64,000 bases of DNA from JADLHS01 sp020848635. Lineage in GTDB: Bacteria; Verrucomicrobiota; Verrucomicrobiia; Limisphaerales; JADLHS01. Below are positions 9,081 to 18,646 of the stretch, one piece after another. How positions within the stretch are numbered: the stretch's first letter is position 1; every line of letters starts with the position of its first letter. The DNA lies in contig JBAOIL010000030.1 in the NCBI GenBank assembly GCA_037044975.1, positions 517,896 through 581,895 of the forward strand. Direction: 5' to 3'. Made by a program: the position numbers and the translations under genes. The notes beneath the pieces were generated by a model. It was not told where the DNA came from and did no database searches. It saw nothing but the letters and a program-made list of their open reading frames with translations.

Positions 9081-9755
9081 CTATTGTTGTGGCAGGCTGT
9101 GGCTGGGCATAGAGCATGTGGGCACGGCGCTGACGGCACCGATGGTGTAATTACCGCCCCCCGGACAGACGGGCCAGAGGTTGTCCTTCAAATAAGGCAT
9201 GAGGTCCTGGGTGGTGGGTGTCGCCTCTGCCGTCTTCTTGTTTTCCAACGCCCACTGTTGTTTTGCACCGTCCAACTGCCGGAGATGATTGATGCAGGTG
9301 CTGAGGGCCGCTTGTTCGGGGGTGAGGGTCAATCCGTACCGTGCGGCGAACGCTTTTAGTCTTTGCTCTGCGGTCGTCGCCGCTTGGACTGCTTCGAGAT
9401 TCGTGCTCAATGACTGCACCTGCACCTGTGCCGCGTGGGCCTGAGCTTGGGCGCGTTGGGCCTCGCTCAGGGCGGATTGCGCTTGTTGCGCGAGTTGCTT
9501 CTTGTCATCGCGCACTTGGCGGATTTCATTGCGGAGCCGGAGCAAATCCAATTTGTCCTGGCGCAGGCGCGCCAATTCCTCGGCGGGTACGATTTGGTTC
9601 TTCAACTCCTCATTCTCGCTGCGCAAAGCTTCCAGTTCCTGCACGCTGGACTGGAGCTTCGCGAGTTCGACGGACTTGGTGTGGTTGCCCTGGTAAAGCA
9701 CGCCCGCGGCAGCGATTGCCAACACAACGATGAACCAAGGAAGCAGTGCTTTCAT
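9081..9755 (-). CDS. Membrane-anchored coiled-coil protein with prepilin-like C-terminal domain
   Basis: The 224 residues begin with a membrane segment (LLPWFIVVLAIAAAGVLYQ, residues 4-22). About 95 residues of Glu/Lys/Gln-rich coiled coil follow. The last 70 residues hold CINHLRQLDGAKQQWALEN and a pair of cysteines near VCPGGGNYTIG, the pattern of the C-terminal half of type II/IV pseudopilins in this phylum. The N-terminus lacks the usual prepilin cleavage motif, so assembly into a pilus is doubtful. It faces the tail of the EEP gene and its promoter region borders the Mu-like element, so insertion of that element may have affected its expression. Confidence 0.6.
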   Translation of the reverse strand: MKALLPWFIVVLAIAAAGVLYQGNHTKSVELAKLQSSVQELEALRSENEELKNQIVPAEELARLRQDKLDLLRLRNEIRQVRDDKKQLAQQAQSALSEAQRAQAQAHAAQVQVQSLSTNLEAVQAATTAEQRLKAFAARYGLTLTPEQAALSTCINHLRQLDGAKQQWALENKKTAEATPTTQDLMPYLKDNLWPVCPGGGNYTIGAVSAVPTCSMPSHSLPQQ

Positions 9756-9954
9756 TTAAGGCCAATGCCGCTGTTCCGCTTACTAAATCCAAGCTTTGAG
9801 CCAGCCCGCAAATGTTCGTTTTGGACGAATCCATGTCCAAAGCCAGAGTGTAAATAGTTAGTCGCCCAGTCGCCGAGCTTTTTTTGAGCCCAGCGGGGCG
9901 ATGGTGCGGAATTAGGATTTCAAGGCCGGCGAAACAACTGCCGGAAAAAGTCAA

Positions 9955-11562
9955 TCAGCCAGGCACAGCGTCGAGTTCAGCGACGCGGTTGCGCTGGCCA
10001 CCAGGCGAAATTTCACGCCCGGAAAATGGTGTCTGCACGCCCGTTTCCGGCTCAGTGAATCGCGCTTGCAACGGCGCGGAAAAAGCCTTTACGGGTTGGC
10101 TGCGACGCGCCCGGGGCGTGGGCTGCATGGCGCTGGCAAACGCACGGTCGGACGGAATCACGCTCTCTTGAATGGCGCGCTTGATGTCGCCGTATTCCGT
10201 CGCGGTGCGGCCTTCCTTGCCAGCTATGTATTGAGCGCGGCACGCGACGGCTTCGATGCCCGCCAGGTATTTTGCGGACGATTCAGCGTAGAGCACCAAA
10301 GCCTTGATGGACTTCGCGTCACCCTGGGGAACGTAGGTCTTGGCTACCGCTTCCAGATCATCAGCAGACAAAGTATCCGGCAACGGTTGATAGTGGCCGA
10401 TGCGTCCAATGAACTGTTCCGAGGTCCAGTTTGTTCGCGCCTCAACGACTTTTTGCGTTCGGATAAATTGCGGCGTTGTAACGAGCGCAACCGGCACGCC
10501 CTGGTTGATTAAAGCTGTCATCACCCAGTTGATCCGGCCGGGCAGAGAATAGCGGCAATCAGTCGTTGGGAACAGATAGTGCGCCTCATCAAAAACCAGC
10601 ATCAGCTTGCTGGCCTTCAAGGCGTCTTCGATCCGATCGCGCAATTGAACGGCCTTCCAGCTCAATCCGCACGAAACCCCCAGCGCGCTGGCGATGGCGC
10701 GAAAGAATCCGATCTCATCCTTGCTGCTCGGCACTTGGACGTAACGGGCGCGCCCCGGATGCTGCGCCACCCAGGCTTTGGCCGCAAAGGTCTTGCCGGT
10801 GCGCGCCATGCCATCAATGAGCACCAGCCGGCCACTTTCCAGCGCGTAGTCCAGCGCATCGCAGACGTTCCTACCGATGGACGTGACAGCGCGGGGTTGC
10901 TGGCGGGTGATCCACTCCGCCATGTATTCGCGCAGCGTTGAAACCAGTGAGGGAAAGAACCAGGGCGCGCCAGCGGCCAGTGGTTTGGCCGGATCAAGGC
11001 AAAGCTCGGTCAAATGACGCTCCAGCGAATCGCTCGCCGCCGTTCGACAAAGCCCGGAAAATATACTGGCGGCGTACGTGTTCGGTCGCTTCTCCGCAGC
11101 GTCTTTGCGCTTCGCTGCGGCCGCCTGTTGCTCCCGTTCCCATTCGCCAGTGTAACGATCCATCGGATCAGCCGGAGAGCTGGGGTTGCCAAGGAAGGTT
11201 AACAAGTCGTCTTCGCCTTGGAGCAGATAGGCAAATTCCCCGCCAGGGATTTCCGCGCGCACCTGTTCCACCTGCCTGGCGTTGTAAAGCTGCCCTGGCT
11301 TCGCGCCCAGGCGTTGCATGGCCGGCGTTGCCAGGCGCGGGGCATAAAGCTCGCACAGTTCAGCGGCGAATCGCTTCAAGCCGCCGTCCTGATGGGATAA
11401 CGATTGCACGAACCAAATCAGCTCCCGATCTTCCGGGCGCGGCAGCACAGTGCAACGCTTGGCAACCATGTTCGCCAGCAAGCCCGTTTCCAGCTCAGGG
11501 CTGGAGGCGTAGCGATTTTGTTTCAAGGGACTGCCTGGGGGGGCGTGGCGGGTGCTGCTCAT
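9955..11562 (-). CDS. MuB-like AAA ATPase, transposition target protein
   Basis: The 535-residue protein starts at ATG 11562, one base after the transposase stop. A variable N-terminal half is followed by an AAA ATPase of the MuB/TnsC class. The Walker A motif GMARTGKT is near residue 256 and Walker B (LMLVFDEAHYLFP) near 318. MuB-type ATPases coat DNA, choose the target site and stimulate MuA. Its position directly downstream of the transposase gene matches the A-B order of Mu. The frame is intact although the transposase is not. Confidence 0.85.
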   Translation of the reverse strand: MSSTRHAPPGSPLKQNRYASSPELETGLLANMVAKRCTVLPRPEDRELIWFVQSLSHQDGGLKRFAAELCELYAPRLATPAMQRLGAKPGQLYNARQVEQVRAEIPGGEFAYLLQGEDDLLTFLGNPSSPADPMDRYTGEWEREQQAAAAKRKDAAEKRPNTYAASIFSGLCRTAASDSLERHLTELCLDPAKPLAAGAPWFFPSLVSTLREYMAEWITRQQPRAVTSIGRNVCDALDYALESGRLVLIDGMARTGKTFAAKAWVAQHPGRARYVQVPSSKDEIGFFRAIASALGVSCGLSWKAVQLRDRIEDALKASKLMLVFDEAHYLFPTTDCRYSLPGRINWVMTALINQGVPVALVTTPQFIRTQKVVEARTNWTSEQFIGRIGHYQPLPDTLSADDLEAVAKTYVPQGDAKSIKALVLYAESSAKYLAGIEAVACRAQYIAGKEGRTATEYGDIKRAIQESVIPSDRAFASAMQPTPRARRSQPVKAFSAPLQARFTEPETGVQTPFSGREISPGGQRNRVAELDAVPG

Positions 11563-11563
11563 G

Positions 11564-13971
11564 TTATGCCTTCGAGGTTTCGGTTTCTTCCTCTGCCAGC
11601 AACCGGTTCAGGGCGTCGGCGGATTCGATTTGCTTCGGACGCAGCCGGGTGGCAGCCGGCATCGGCATGCCCAGTCGGCCATAGCTGGCGCGGGCCTTGG
11701 TCGTCTGGACGGTTTGCTGCTTTTGCGCGGCTTCAATGGTCTGGCGTTGCGCTGTGATTTCCTGTGCGAGTTCCGCCGTCGTCACGTCCACCAGGTTGCG
11801 CCGGAAGTTCGGAGCGAACTTGGCTTTTACGGTATGGAAGCGAGCCTTGGGATAGGCGTTGTGCGCGGCGACCAGGGAAAGCTGATGCTCAAAGTTCACA
11901 TCGCCCGGCGCGGCGATGAATTCCACCGGGCGCGAGCGTTCCACCAGATATGGATTGCGCCGGTTCAAATCAGTGACGCAAACCAATTCCGGGCATTCGG
12001 GATCAAACCACGCAAGGACCTGCTGGCCGCGATCTTGGCCGGTGCGTTCATTGCGATAGACAAACTTCCGGCTGCCAACTGAAAAGCAAATGCCGTTCGC
12101 AGTCACGGGAACTTGTTTGACGTAATGCGCCACCAGATGCCAGCAACTCGCATCAAAGCGCGCGGGTGGATTGTCAGTGGGCCAGCACGCCTCAAAGGCT
12201 TCATTCGGACTCAGGCCGCCCAAGACTTCCCCATCCTGGCTGCTCGCGTTGTAGCGATCAATGATCTGACCCAGTTCCGTTTCCCATTCGTCGAAGCTCA
12301 GGAACAGCTCGCCGGGATGGCTCACGCGGCGGGCCTTCACGTCATCCATCGCCCGCTTGGTGATCTCTGGACAGTCGCGGCGTTCATCGCGTCCGCAATA
12401 GCCGCGCGTGCCTTCCATCATGTCTTGGATCAATCCGAACACGCGTTCCACGGGTTTGGTCCGGGCGCGCGTCGCGTGAATGAATCGCACGCCGACTTGT
12501 TCCCAGCCCACTTGGGCGGCGGGCCACGACAAACCATCTTCCCAGCCCGGAGGCGATTCGCCTTTGACCAGCTTGGCGCTTTTCCAGATGCCGCGCTCAA
12601 ACAGCCAGACGCCCGGCAAGCCCCAGCCGGCGCAGACGCGGTTCATCAGCGTGCGAATCACCAGGCTGTTGTAGTTGCGCTCCGGTTGCAGTGACCAGGC
12701 AATGATCTTCCAGGATCGAACATCCACGAAGGCGAGGACTTGCCCGCGCGTCAGGTCGTACCAGCCGCGCCCGTCTGGCACGTAAAAGTAAACTGGCGCG
12801 GTGAGATCGTCCTCGCGGTGACAACCTGCATGCTGGCGAGCTTCGAATAATCGCGGGAAATGTGCGCCGTGGCGTCATCAATCGCCTTTTTGCTGAGGAG
12901 ATACGGGCAATCAGCATTTCCACGTCTGGCGATCAACGGCGCGCGATGATGCGGCGCGGGACGGCGCTTTTGCGCGCTGCGGTGATTGGTGAGCAAGTCC
13001 TGTGTCCGGGCGCTGAGGCCGGAGCGGTTGCCGCTCGCCACTAGTTCCTTGCGTGGCCTGAGCGGTGCGTCCGCCGCATTCAAACACGGCCTTGTAAACG
13101 ATCCTGATCAACGTCGTCCGTGCGGGATCGGATCGGCCGCCGGCACTCCGCGCCGGGCTTCGCGCCCGTCCAGCAGCGCGGCCGGCGTCTCGCCGTGCTC
13201 CTGCCAGCGCGAAAACTTGCGCTCAAAGTTGACGCGCAGCGCATGGGCGTTTTCGGCGAGCGTCGGAGCGTGGCGGTTCAGAAACTGTACCAGCTCGCGC
13301 CGCAGGGCTTTGCGCCCCGCCTTGGACTGCGCCCCGGCAACCAACTCAAAAGCCTGCGACCAGAGCAGCGCCTTTTCCATCGCGCTGGGGGCGGCGGGAT
13401 CCGCGAAGGCGGCGATGGTTTCGCGCAGATCGGTCAACCCGGTTTCGTGGGGCAACAGGCGCGCAGCACTGGCCTTGGGCTTGGGATGGTCGGACAAGTA
13501 GAGTTCCAACGGTTGAAATTCCCGGGCACTGCCGGCGCGTTGCAACGTGCGTTCAATGAGCCGCCGCCAGTGGCGCGCGGTAATGGGATGACCAAAGGCG
13601 CGCTGATAGTCAGCCAGGGCCAGGCGTTCGCGCTCGGCTGCGGAAAGTGGATTTGATTCGGGGCGCTGTAACGTGGGCAGCAACGCGGTGCGCAGCTTGG
13701 TAGCATCGGCCAGGCAATCAGCGGCGATCTCCGCCAGGGGAATCGGCGGCTGCCAGGGCGTGAGGCCATGCGCGGCGAGCTTGACCAGGCCGTCCACGTA
13801 TTGCGCAACGGTTTCCTGCGTCTCGGCCGCTTGCGCTTGCAGTTCAGTGCGGAGGCGATCCGGGAGAACGGCCAGCGACCAGATCGGCGCGGGGTTGCCG
13901 CGCACGATGGCGTTGCCAATGGCGGGCGTACCAGCCAGGGCCTTGAGCACAGATCGCTTGTTGACACGCAA
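11564..13971 (-). pseudogene. Mu-type DDE transposase (MuA), interrupted by frameshifts
   Basis: Four same-strand pieces in different frames make one MuA-like protein. 13971-13108 is the N-terminal DNA-binding region (VNKRSVLKAL winged helix). 13111-13060 carries KAVFECGGRTAQA, 13083-12751 carries KAIDDATAHISRDYSKLASM, and 12781-11564 is the RNase H-like core and C-terminus. In the core I see LAFVDVRSWKIIAW, WLFERGIWKS and TKPVERVFG, the last holding the catalytic Glu. The frame changes near 13110, near 13065 and near 12820 (after QVVTA). The start is unclear because an upstream in-frame stop precedes any ATG. If the frameshifts are real, the element cannot transpose on its own. Confidence 0.8.
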
Positions 13972-14314
13972 GGCAAGAGCCAGGTGCGCGGCGGTGTAGC
14001 CGTTAAGGGGCGCAGGTTGAGGTTGCGGGGAGCATAATCATCCTGACGTGAAAGCGCAGGACTGAAAGAAAGGAATGCCAACGCCACGAACCATCTCCAA
14101 CCTGCGCGGAGAAGATGGCCGGAGGTCCCGCGATCCGGTGGCGTTGGCAAATTTGGGAAAAGAAAGCGAGATGGCGGAAGCCCCAGATTGGGCTGATAAC
14201 CCGGCAGCGCAGCAAAGCTGCAAAAGACGGTGTAGGGATCACCGCTCCCACTCGCTTTGCCAATTGTCCGATCTGGAAACTTCCGTTCATCTCGCGTGAT
14301 TCGTGTTCGGCTGT
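13972..14314. other. Spacer between capsid-like and transposase genes with a long stem-loop
   Basis: I see no convincing gene in these 343 bases. They contain an 11-bp perfect inverted repeat (GCCAACGCCAC at 14077-14087 and GTGGCGTTGGC at 14138-14148). Nested inside are CCATC and GATGG arms. The whole could form a branched RNA ahead of the transposase gene on the minus strand. Confidence 0.45.
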
Positions 14315-15691
14315 TTATGCCGCAGCGGTGATCAATCCGGCCATCGAGCCGGACGCCATCTTGCCAATGGTGAAGCGCTCCAGCGCGCGCACGAGAATTT
14401 CATCCGTCAAGAATCCGGCGTCGAGGCTGGTGTCAAAGCGCAGTTGGCCGCGCACGCCCAGGTAGTTGTAGCTGGCATCGCCAAACAACACATGAACCGT
14501 GCTCAACACGTCGCTCGTGGAAAACACCGGCATGACATCGATCCAGCGAACCGGATAGCCATCAAGCGTCGGGGTGATCTCCATGGGGTTTGCCCCGCTG
14601 CCAGTGATCTGCGCGGCGGGATTGAACGGACGATTACCGGAGGCATTGAACGTGGCCAACAGCGCCTCAAATGAAGGGTGCATGTAGTAGCATCCGCGAC
14701 GCAACGCCCCGGAGTCACAGACTCCCCGCAATGTTCTCAGGTGTGTAACGGTGAACTCAGCCGGCGAGCCAAGACCGCTGCTGACGGTCGTCTTGCCATC
14801 GGTGGCCACGGACTTGGTAAGCCCCTCTGCCGTGCCATTCACGCCAGAAGCCGCACCGGTTGACCGCCAGAAGTTCCAATCTTCGCAATAGGCGATCTGA
14901 CGCGCGGCATACTCGGCAATGAATCGACCGAGAGCCACAATCGAGTCCACGTCCAACTCGTTTGGCATGCGGACGACGCCACCGAACTTCTCCGGCGTGA
15001 ACGTGACCCATTCGGTCTGCGGGCTCTTCTCCGCGATCAGCGTGGACTGAGAGAGCAGTCCGAAGGTCGGATCGGTTTTGAGTCTCGGCAATTTCACGGT
15101 GGCAGCGCCCAGCGGGAAAACGGTGCCGTATTTCCGGGCCGTGCCATACATGCCAACCAGGGCGACCACCTCGCCGCCGTAACCCGTTGGCAACGGAATA
15201 TCGCTGCTGCTTAACGCCGTACGAGTTTCCATTTGGAGGATGCGACAGGAGCGTGCCAGCAGGCTATCCGCATTCGGACCTTCGAGTTTGTGGCGCTTAG
15301 CCAAGCCCACGATTCCGACCGCGCCAAACCATTCGGCACAGTCATCGGATAACTTCCCAGGCGCGCTAGACGTTCCCCCGCGCGCGAGGTTGAGGCGCTT
15401 CAATTCATCGATCCCGGATTTGAGTTCGGGAACACTTTTTATCACGCCAGCTATTTCTTTGTGGTATTTGCCTAACTCGGCCATCACGTCATCCATCGCC
15501 CGAACCTGCTCAGGTGTGAAGCCGGCCATATACAGCGCCGACTGACGCTCGGAAACGGTGCAGGCCACGAGCTGAATCCCAACGACCGCCAGGGCCGCTA
15601 CCTGCCAAGGCATGCGCCCAGCCATTAACAAAACACCAACCACAGCCAACGCAATCAGCGTGGCGACAACAATTATTCGATTAAACGTCAT
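14315..15691 (-). CDS. HK97-fold major capsid-like protein with hydrophobic N-terminus
   Basis: I choose ATG 15691 (458 residues), which has AAGGAA about 10 bases upstream; an upstream ATG at 15784 lacks this. Residues about 95-458 have the layout of HK97 major capsid proteins: a helical delta-like region (MAELGKYHKEIAGVIKSVPE), then SDIPLPTGYGGEVV, the E-loop region, and a C-terminal P/A-domain pattern ending LRFDTSLDAGFL. Unusually, residues 4-23 and 29-43 are two hydrophobic stretches ending in a lipobox-like LVAC at residue 44. No scaffold protease, portal or terminase is near. It could be a phage remnant, a self-assembling shell, or a membrane-tethered capsid derivative. Confidence 0.75.
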   Translation of the reverse strand: MTFNRIIVVATLIALAVVGVLLMAGRMPWQVAALAVVGIQLVACTVSERQSALYMAGFTPEQVRAMDDVMAELGKYHKEIAGVIKSVPELKSGIDELKRLNLARGGTSSAPGKLSDDCAEWFGAVGIVGLAKRHKLEGPNADSLLARSCRILQMETRTALSSSDIPLPTGYGGEVVALVGMYGTARKYGTVFPLGAATVKLPRLKTDPTFGLLSQSTLIAEKSPQTEWVTFTPEKFGGVVRMPNELDVDSIVALGRFIAEYAARQIAYCEDWNFWRSTGAASGVNGTAEGLTKSVATDGKTTVSSGLGSPAEFTVTHLRTLRGVCDSGALRRGCYYMHPSFEALLATFNASGNRPFNPAAQITGSGANPMEITPTLDGYPVRWIDVMPVFSTSDVLSTVHVLFGDASYNYLGVRGQLRFDTSLDAGFLTDEILVRALERFTIGKMASGSMAGLITAAA

Positions 15692-16194
15692 AACTCTTAA
15701 TTCCTTCAAACCGCGCGCCCGACGCGGCAAATAGTTTTCGGCTGCCAGCGACAGCTGGAAGTCCGGGGTGGGCAGGGTTGCCACTCTGGCAGGCCGTTGG
15801 TTTCAGCTCCCGGCCTGCCGGCGTTGGGGCTGAATCCCGCTTTTGGAGTTGCGGAAAAGCACAGGGGCGAGCGTGCGTTGAAAAAGGATTCTCCACGCTG
15901 AGAAATGAATCCAGTTCCCGTCTTGGTTTGCCCCTGTGCCAAAGTGAAGTTGCGGCGCGATTCGCGGCCAGCTTGGTAACGGCTAAAATTTCTCCATTGC
16001 AAAACGCTCGGAAGCGAAAATGCCAGGCTTGGGACGTTGGCGCTTCTCGGCGTCTCATATCGCGTTTTAGAGCGTTCCTGGGGCGGAGGCTCAGGGGCAG
16101 GGCTTGGGAGAGTGGAAAGCGGTTTCATTGTACGAGCGTCTGTCCAATTTCCTCCGGCCGGCAGGAATACCAGCACACGAGCCGGTTAAATTCT
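15692..16194. other. 500-base stretch without a supported gene
   Basis: Two overlapping minus-strand frames of 156 and 125 codons are open here. Both are rich in Pro, Ser and Arg with no recognisable domain, and neither fits the tight coupling of the genes upstream. I treat the stretch as untranslated leader or decayed sequence. Confidence 0.5.
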
Positions 16195-16569
16195 TCAACC
16201 TGGAAGATGGCCGACACGTCCAGCAGTCCCACGGGCTGCGAGCTGGTTTTTCAGGCAAATCATGGACGCCGATAGATCCGACGCATGGAAGATGTGCCAG
16301 ACTGATCCGGTTGACTCGGTATCATAACAGCCGGGCCAGTGGCTAGAGTCATGCGATCCTGCACCCACTTTGCGCAATGCCAGGTCCAGCGACTGCTCAA
16401 GCTTGGGATAATTGTGGATCGGCGAGTCTCGGTGGGCTTGGATCCAGACCATCACAATTTTCAAGCCAAGCTTAGTAAAATTGCGATGCCAGTTCGGCGC
16501 AAAATTGTTAAACGCAGCAATGCACTCTGGTCTGAGATTGCGGGAGTTTGGGTGAATGGCGGTTGGCAT
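16195..16569 (-). CDS. Small phage-type protein, unknown function
   Basis: The 124-residue frame is supported mainly by its start: its ATG shares a base with the TAA of the preceding gene (TAATG), as for translationally coupled genes. The N-terminal part (NLRPECIAAFNNFAPNWHRN) and a later SHDSSHWPGCYD stretch vaguely recall M15-type endolysins. The metal-ligand spacing does not fit, and the C-terminal third looks out of frame. I would not assign a function. Confidence 0.45.
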   Translation of the reverse strand: MPTAIHPNSRNLRPECIAAFNNFAPNWHRNFTKLGLKIVMVWIQAHRDSPIHNYPKLEQSLDLALRKVGAGSHDSSHWPGCYDTESTGSVWHIFHASDLSASMICLKNQLAARGTAGRVGHLPG

Positions 16570-16967
16570 TAGTTCTTGGCGGGGAATAATCCGCCGACGT
16601 TGCTGACCAGGGCTCGAAACGCTGCCAAAAGCTTGATCCGTCGGGGGGGCAGTTTACCGTAGCCGGCGAATTTTTTCTCCAACGTCTCGGCGTAATCCAT
16701 CAACGCGAAGCGGCAGAACAACTGGAATTTCATTCCGGCCAGGGCGGCGGCGGCGCGAAAGCGCTGCTCCGTGTGGAAGTCCAAATTTATTGCAATCCAG
16801 CCGCGCCCCACCCGGGGATTGGGGCACAACTGGGCCATATACTCGCGCACGCACTGCCGCTTGAAAGCTTGAATGCCCATGCCGGCGGCGTTGGCCAGCT
16901 CCTGCATCCGTCGATATTCGGCAGCGGTTAACTCAGACGATGAATTGTCGAAGGCCTGGGGATTCAC
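16569..16967 (-). CDS. Hypothetical protein of the Mu-like cassette
   Basis: This is a 132-residue, mostly helical protein. Its ATG overlaps the TGA of the upstream HTH gene (ATGA) and its own TAA overlaps the next ATG, so it belongs to the coupled cassette. It contains LTAAEYRRMQELANAAGMGI near residue 13, which could be a short ribbon-helix-helix or anti-repressor-like segment. I do not recognise the family. Confidence 0.6.
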   Translation of the reverse strand: MNPQAFDNSSSELTAAEYRRMQELANAAGMGIQAFKRQCVREYMAQLCPNPRVGRGWIAINLDFHTEQRFRAAAALAGMKFQLFCRFALMDYAETLEKKFAGYGKLPPRRIKLLAAFRALVSNVGGLFPAKN

Positions 16968-17221
16968 GACTTACCTTTCTGGTCCCGCTTGCGCCGGCCA
17001 CAGCAACGGCACAAATTGACCCGCTCAGCGAAGAAATGCCCATAGCGATCCATCTCCACGGGGAGGTTCAACTGGTCGCGCATAAACTCAAAGTCGCGCG
17101 TGATCGTGCGCGGACTCACTTCCAATTCCTCCGCCAACGCGGCGGCGGTGACGCGCTTGAGCGAGTTCAACGCGGCGGCGATGTGCTGCACGCGGGTCAA
17201 GGGCGGGTGGAAATCCTTCAC
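16964..17221 (-). CDS. Small HTH (DeoR/HTH_11-type) DNA-binding protein
   Basis: GTG 17221 is preceded by GGAGG with a 7-base spacing and overlaps the upstream stop (GTGA), so I choose it over the longer upstream opening. The 85-residue product has an HTH: RVQHIAAALNSLKRVTAAAL then EELEVSPRTITRDFEFMRDQ, typical of the N-terminal domain of WYL/DeoR regulators. It ends with NLCRCCGRRKR, which could bind a metal. It probably regulates the element's lytic or transposition genes. Confidence 0.7.
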   Translation of the reverse strand: MKDFHPPLTRVQHIAAALNSLKRVTAAALAEELEVSPRTITRDFEFMRDQLNLPVEMDRYGHFFAERVNLCRCCGRRKRDQKGKS

Positions 17222-17490
17222 GCGTTGGCCTCCGATTTTGCCGCCGGTCGCCCGCGCTTGCGTTCGATCAGGCCGGCCACCCCACTGCGTGCGACGGCGG
17301 AAAACCAGCGACGCAAGGAGCGGCCTGAGCAATTGAATTTCGCGCGCCTGGCAACTCGGACTAATGCTGCTTCCCGGCCCGCTCCGCCTTGAATGGCATT
17401 GGCGAGGGCGAGCACCGCGCTAATGCGATTGACCATGCGCACCGCCGCCGCGCGCATGGACGGGGTAAGCAGTTCGCTGTGCAGGGCCAT
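17218..17490 (-). CDS. Small basic protein of the Mu-like cassette
   Basis: This 90-residue Arg/Ala-rich product has a possible HTH (ARRAKFNCSGRSLRRWFSAV) and a basic tail (GLIERKRGRPAAK). That layout resembles the N-terminal DNA-binding segment of transposases. Its stop overlaps the next start as GTGA. It overlaps the end of the gene upstream by 71 bases. It may bind element DNA, but that is inference. Confidence 0.5.
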   Translation of the reverse strand: MALHSELLTPSMRAAAVRMVNRISAVLALANAIQGGAGREAALVRVARRAKFNCSGRSLRRWFSAVARSGVAGLIERKRGRPAAKSEANA

Positions 17491-17716
17491 CAGTTACCGA
17501 AGGCCGGTAATGAGCCCGGCCGCTGCGGATAACCCGTTCCAGCTCCGCGCACTCTTTGCGGAGTCGAGCCGGTGGCACAAAGATCAGCATGTTCCCGCAC
17601 CATTTGCGCGGCCAGCGCTCGCGCATCGCGCGCCGCAATACCGTGCGCTTATGCACGTTCGCCGCCATCCCGATGACTTCGGCGTCGTGAAATTGCGGTT
17701 GGGGGCCGGAGCTCAT
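17420..17716 (-). CDS. Small hypothetical protein of the Mu-like cassette
   Basis: ATG 17716 overlaps the TGA of the frameshifted gene upstream (ATGA), which sets the start and gives 98 residues. It contains HDAEVIGMAANVHKRTVLRR, a plausible HTH. A basic tail extends into the next gene in another frame. Function unknown. Confidence 0.5.
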   Translation of the reverse strand: MSSGPQPQFHDAEVIGMAANVHKRTVLRRAMRERWPRKWCGNMLIFVPPARLRKECAELERVIRSGRAHYRPSVTDGPAQRTAYPVHARGGGAHGQSH

Positions 17717-18085
17717 TCTTTGCGCACTCTCCAGACGTTGGCTGCGATGACCCGGCCCTTGTCGTCGTGTAGGAATTTTACGCATTTGACGTAAGACTCA
17801 TAAACCAGTCCCCCCAGCACTTGGCCGTTTTTCCCTTTGATCAATTCAACCTTGCCAGTCGGCTTTTGCGGCGTCGGAAACCCCTCCGCATCGGTATCGA
17901 GTATCGGGATTGACGGGTGTGAAATTTACGATGGCGTTGTTTTCATTCGCCACGCGGATGCCAGACGCCTGGTCAATGACCGTAGTGAAGGGCGGGATGG
18001 ATATCGTTTTCGGATGTATGGTGTTCCCGGCCAGCGGGTGCAACGCGGTGTTCGCACTTCCGGATTGTTCGGTTTCGGAGTTCAT
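17713..18085 (-). CDS. Small hypothetical protein, frameshifted
   Basis: The first part (from ATG 18085) reads MNSETEQSGSANTALHPLAG and on to about 17890. It then leaves the frame that carries ILDTDAEGFPTPQKPTGKVE and ends VIAANVWRVRKE at TGA 17713-17715. That stop overlaps the next ATG, which supports the second frame as real. One indel near 17885-17895 would restore a protein of about 123 residues. The function is unknown. Confidence 0.5.
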
Positions 18086-18627
18086 GGCCGTTCGTTAAGG
18101 CTGGCGCGGCGATGGGTCTGAATTTCCTTGATGGCGGCAGCAGATGCGGCCAGCAGCGACTTTCGACGTGGACCTGCAGGTTTGCCAGTCCGATGAAAAA
18201 CCACGACTCGCGAGGCTCTTCAAACGGACCGTGTTCCGAAGATTGATACCTATACGTGACCAATTCCATGAAAGCTGTGGCCATACCAGTCGCGGCTTCC
18301 AAGTCTATGATTTGTGTAAGTTTCGCAGTCTCCGGACCGGCTTGCCCGTGAAGCTCATCATTCGGATCCTCGGCGTTGGGAAGCGCGCTGGTGATGGTGT
18401 GATTATTTAGAGTAGTCCCCGATGGAAACGCCTTTTCCGTTGCCGTGAGAATCAGTTGCTCGGGGGTAATTCCCATGCGCGAAGCGGTTGCTTTCAACCG
18501 TTCTAAATCAGCCGGGGGAAAACTCAACGTTGATCGGTGGAGCAAGTCTGGCTTTGCGTTTGTCGCGGCTTGGGGCGGCGCTGTTTGGACGGACTGGCCT
18601 AGAGGTTGGGACGTTTTGTGTTTTCAT
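18082..18627 (-). CDS. Putative DNA-binding protein of the Mu-like cassette, frameshifted
   Basis: The gene starts at ATG 18627 (MKTQNVPTSRPVRPNSAAPS). A homopolymer indel at about 18517-18522 moves it to the frame of FPPADLERLKATASRMGITP, an arrangement like a ribbon-helix-helix or Arc-type segment. A second indel near 18165 is needed to reach LLAASAAAIKEIQTHRRASL. That segment ends in a TGA overlapping the next ATG. The restored protein is about 181 residues. It shares its leader with the gene upstream. Confidence 0.5.
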
Positions 18628-18645
18628 TTTGCGCAGGTGTTTTTT
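18621..18645 (-). promoter_or_regulatory. Repeated start-codon leader, copy 2
   Basis: On the minus strand the block reads ACACCTGCGCAAAATGAAAA with A-rich flanks, and it is identical over 24 bases to 19165-19188. It covers the start codon of the gene beginning at 18627. No Shine-Dalgarno sequence is present in either copy. It may be a binding site for a regulator of translation or transcription. Confidence 0.5.
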
Positions 18646-18646
18646 G

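Noticed and set aside
15681..16176. Two overlapping minus-strand frames before the capsid-like gene
   Set aside because: They are Pro/Ser/Arg-rich, without motif or ribosome binding site, and do not share the coupling seen for the neighbouring genes.
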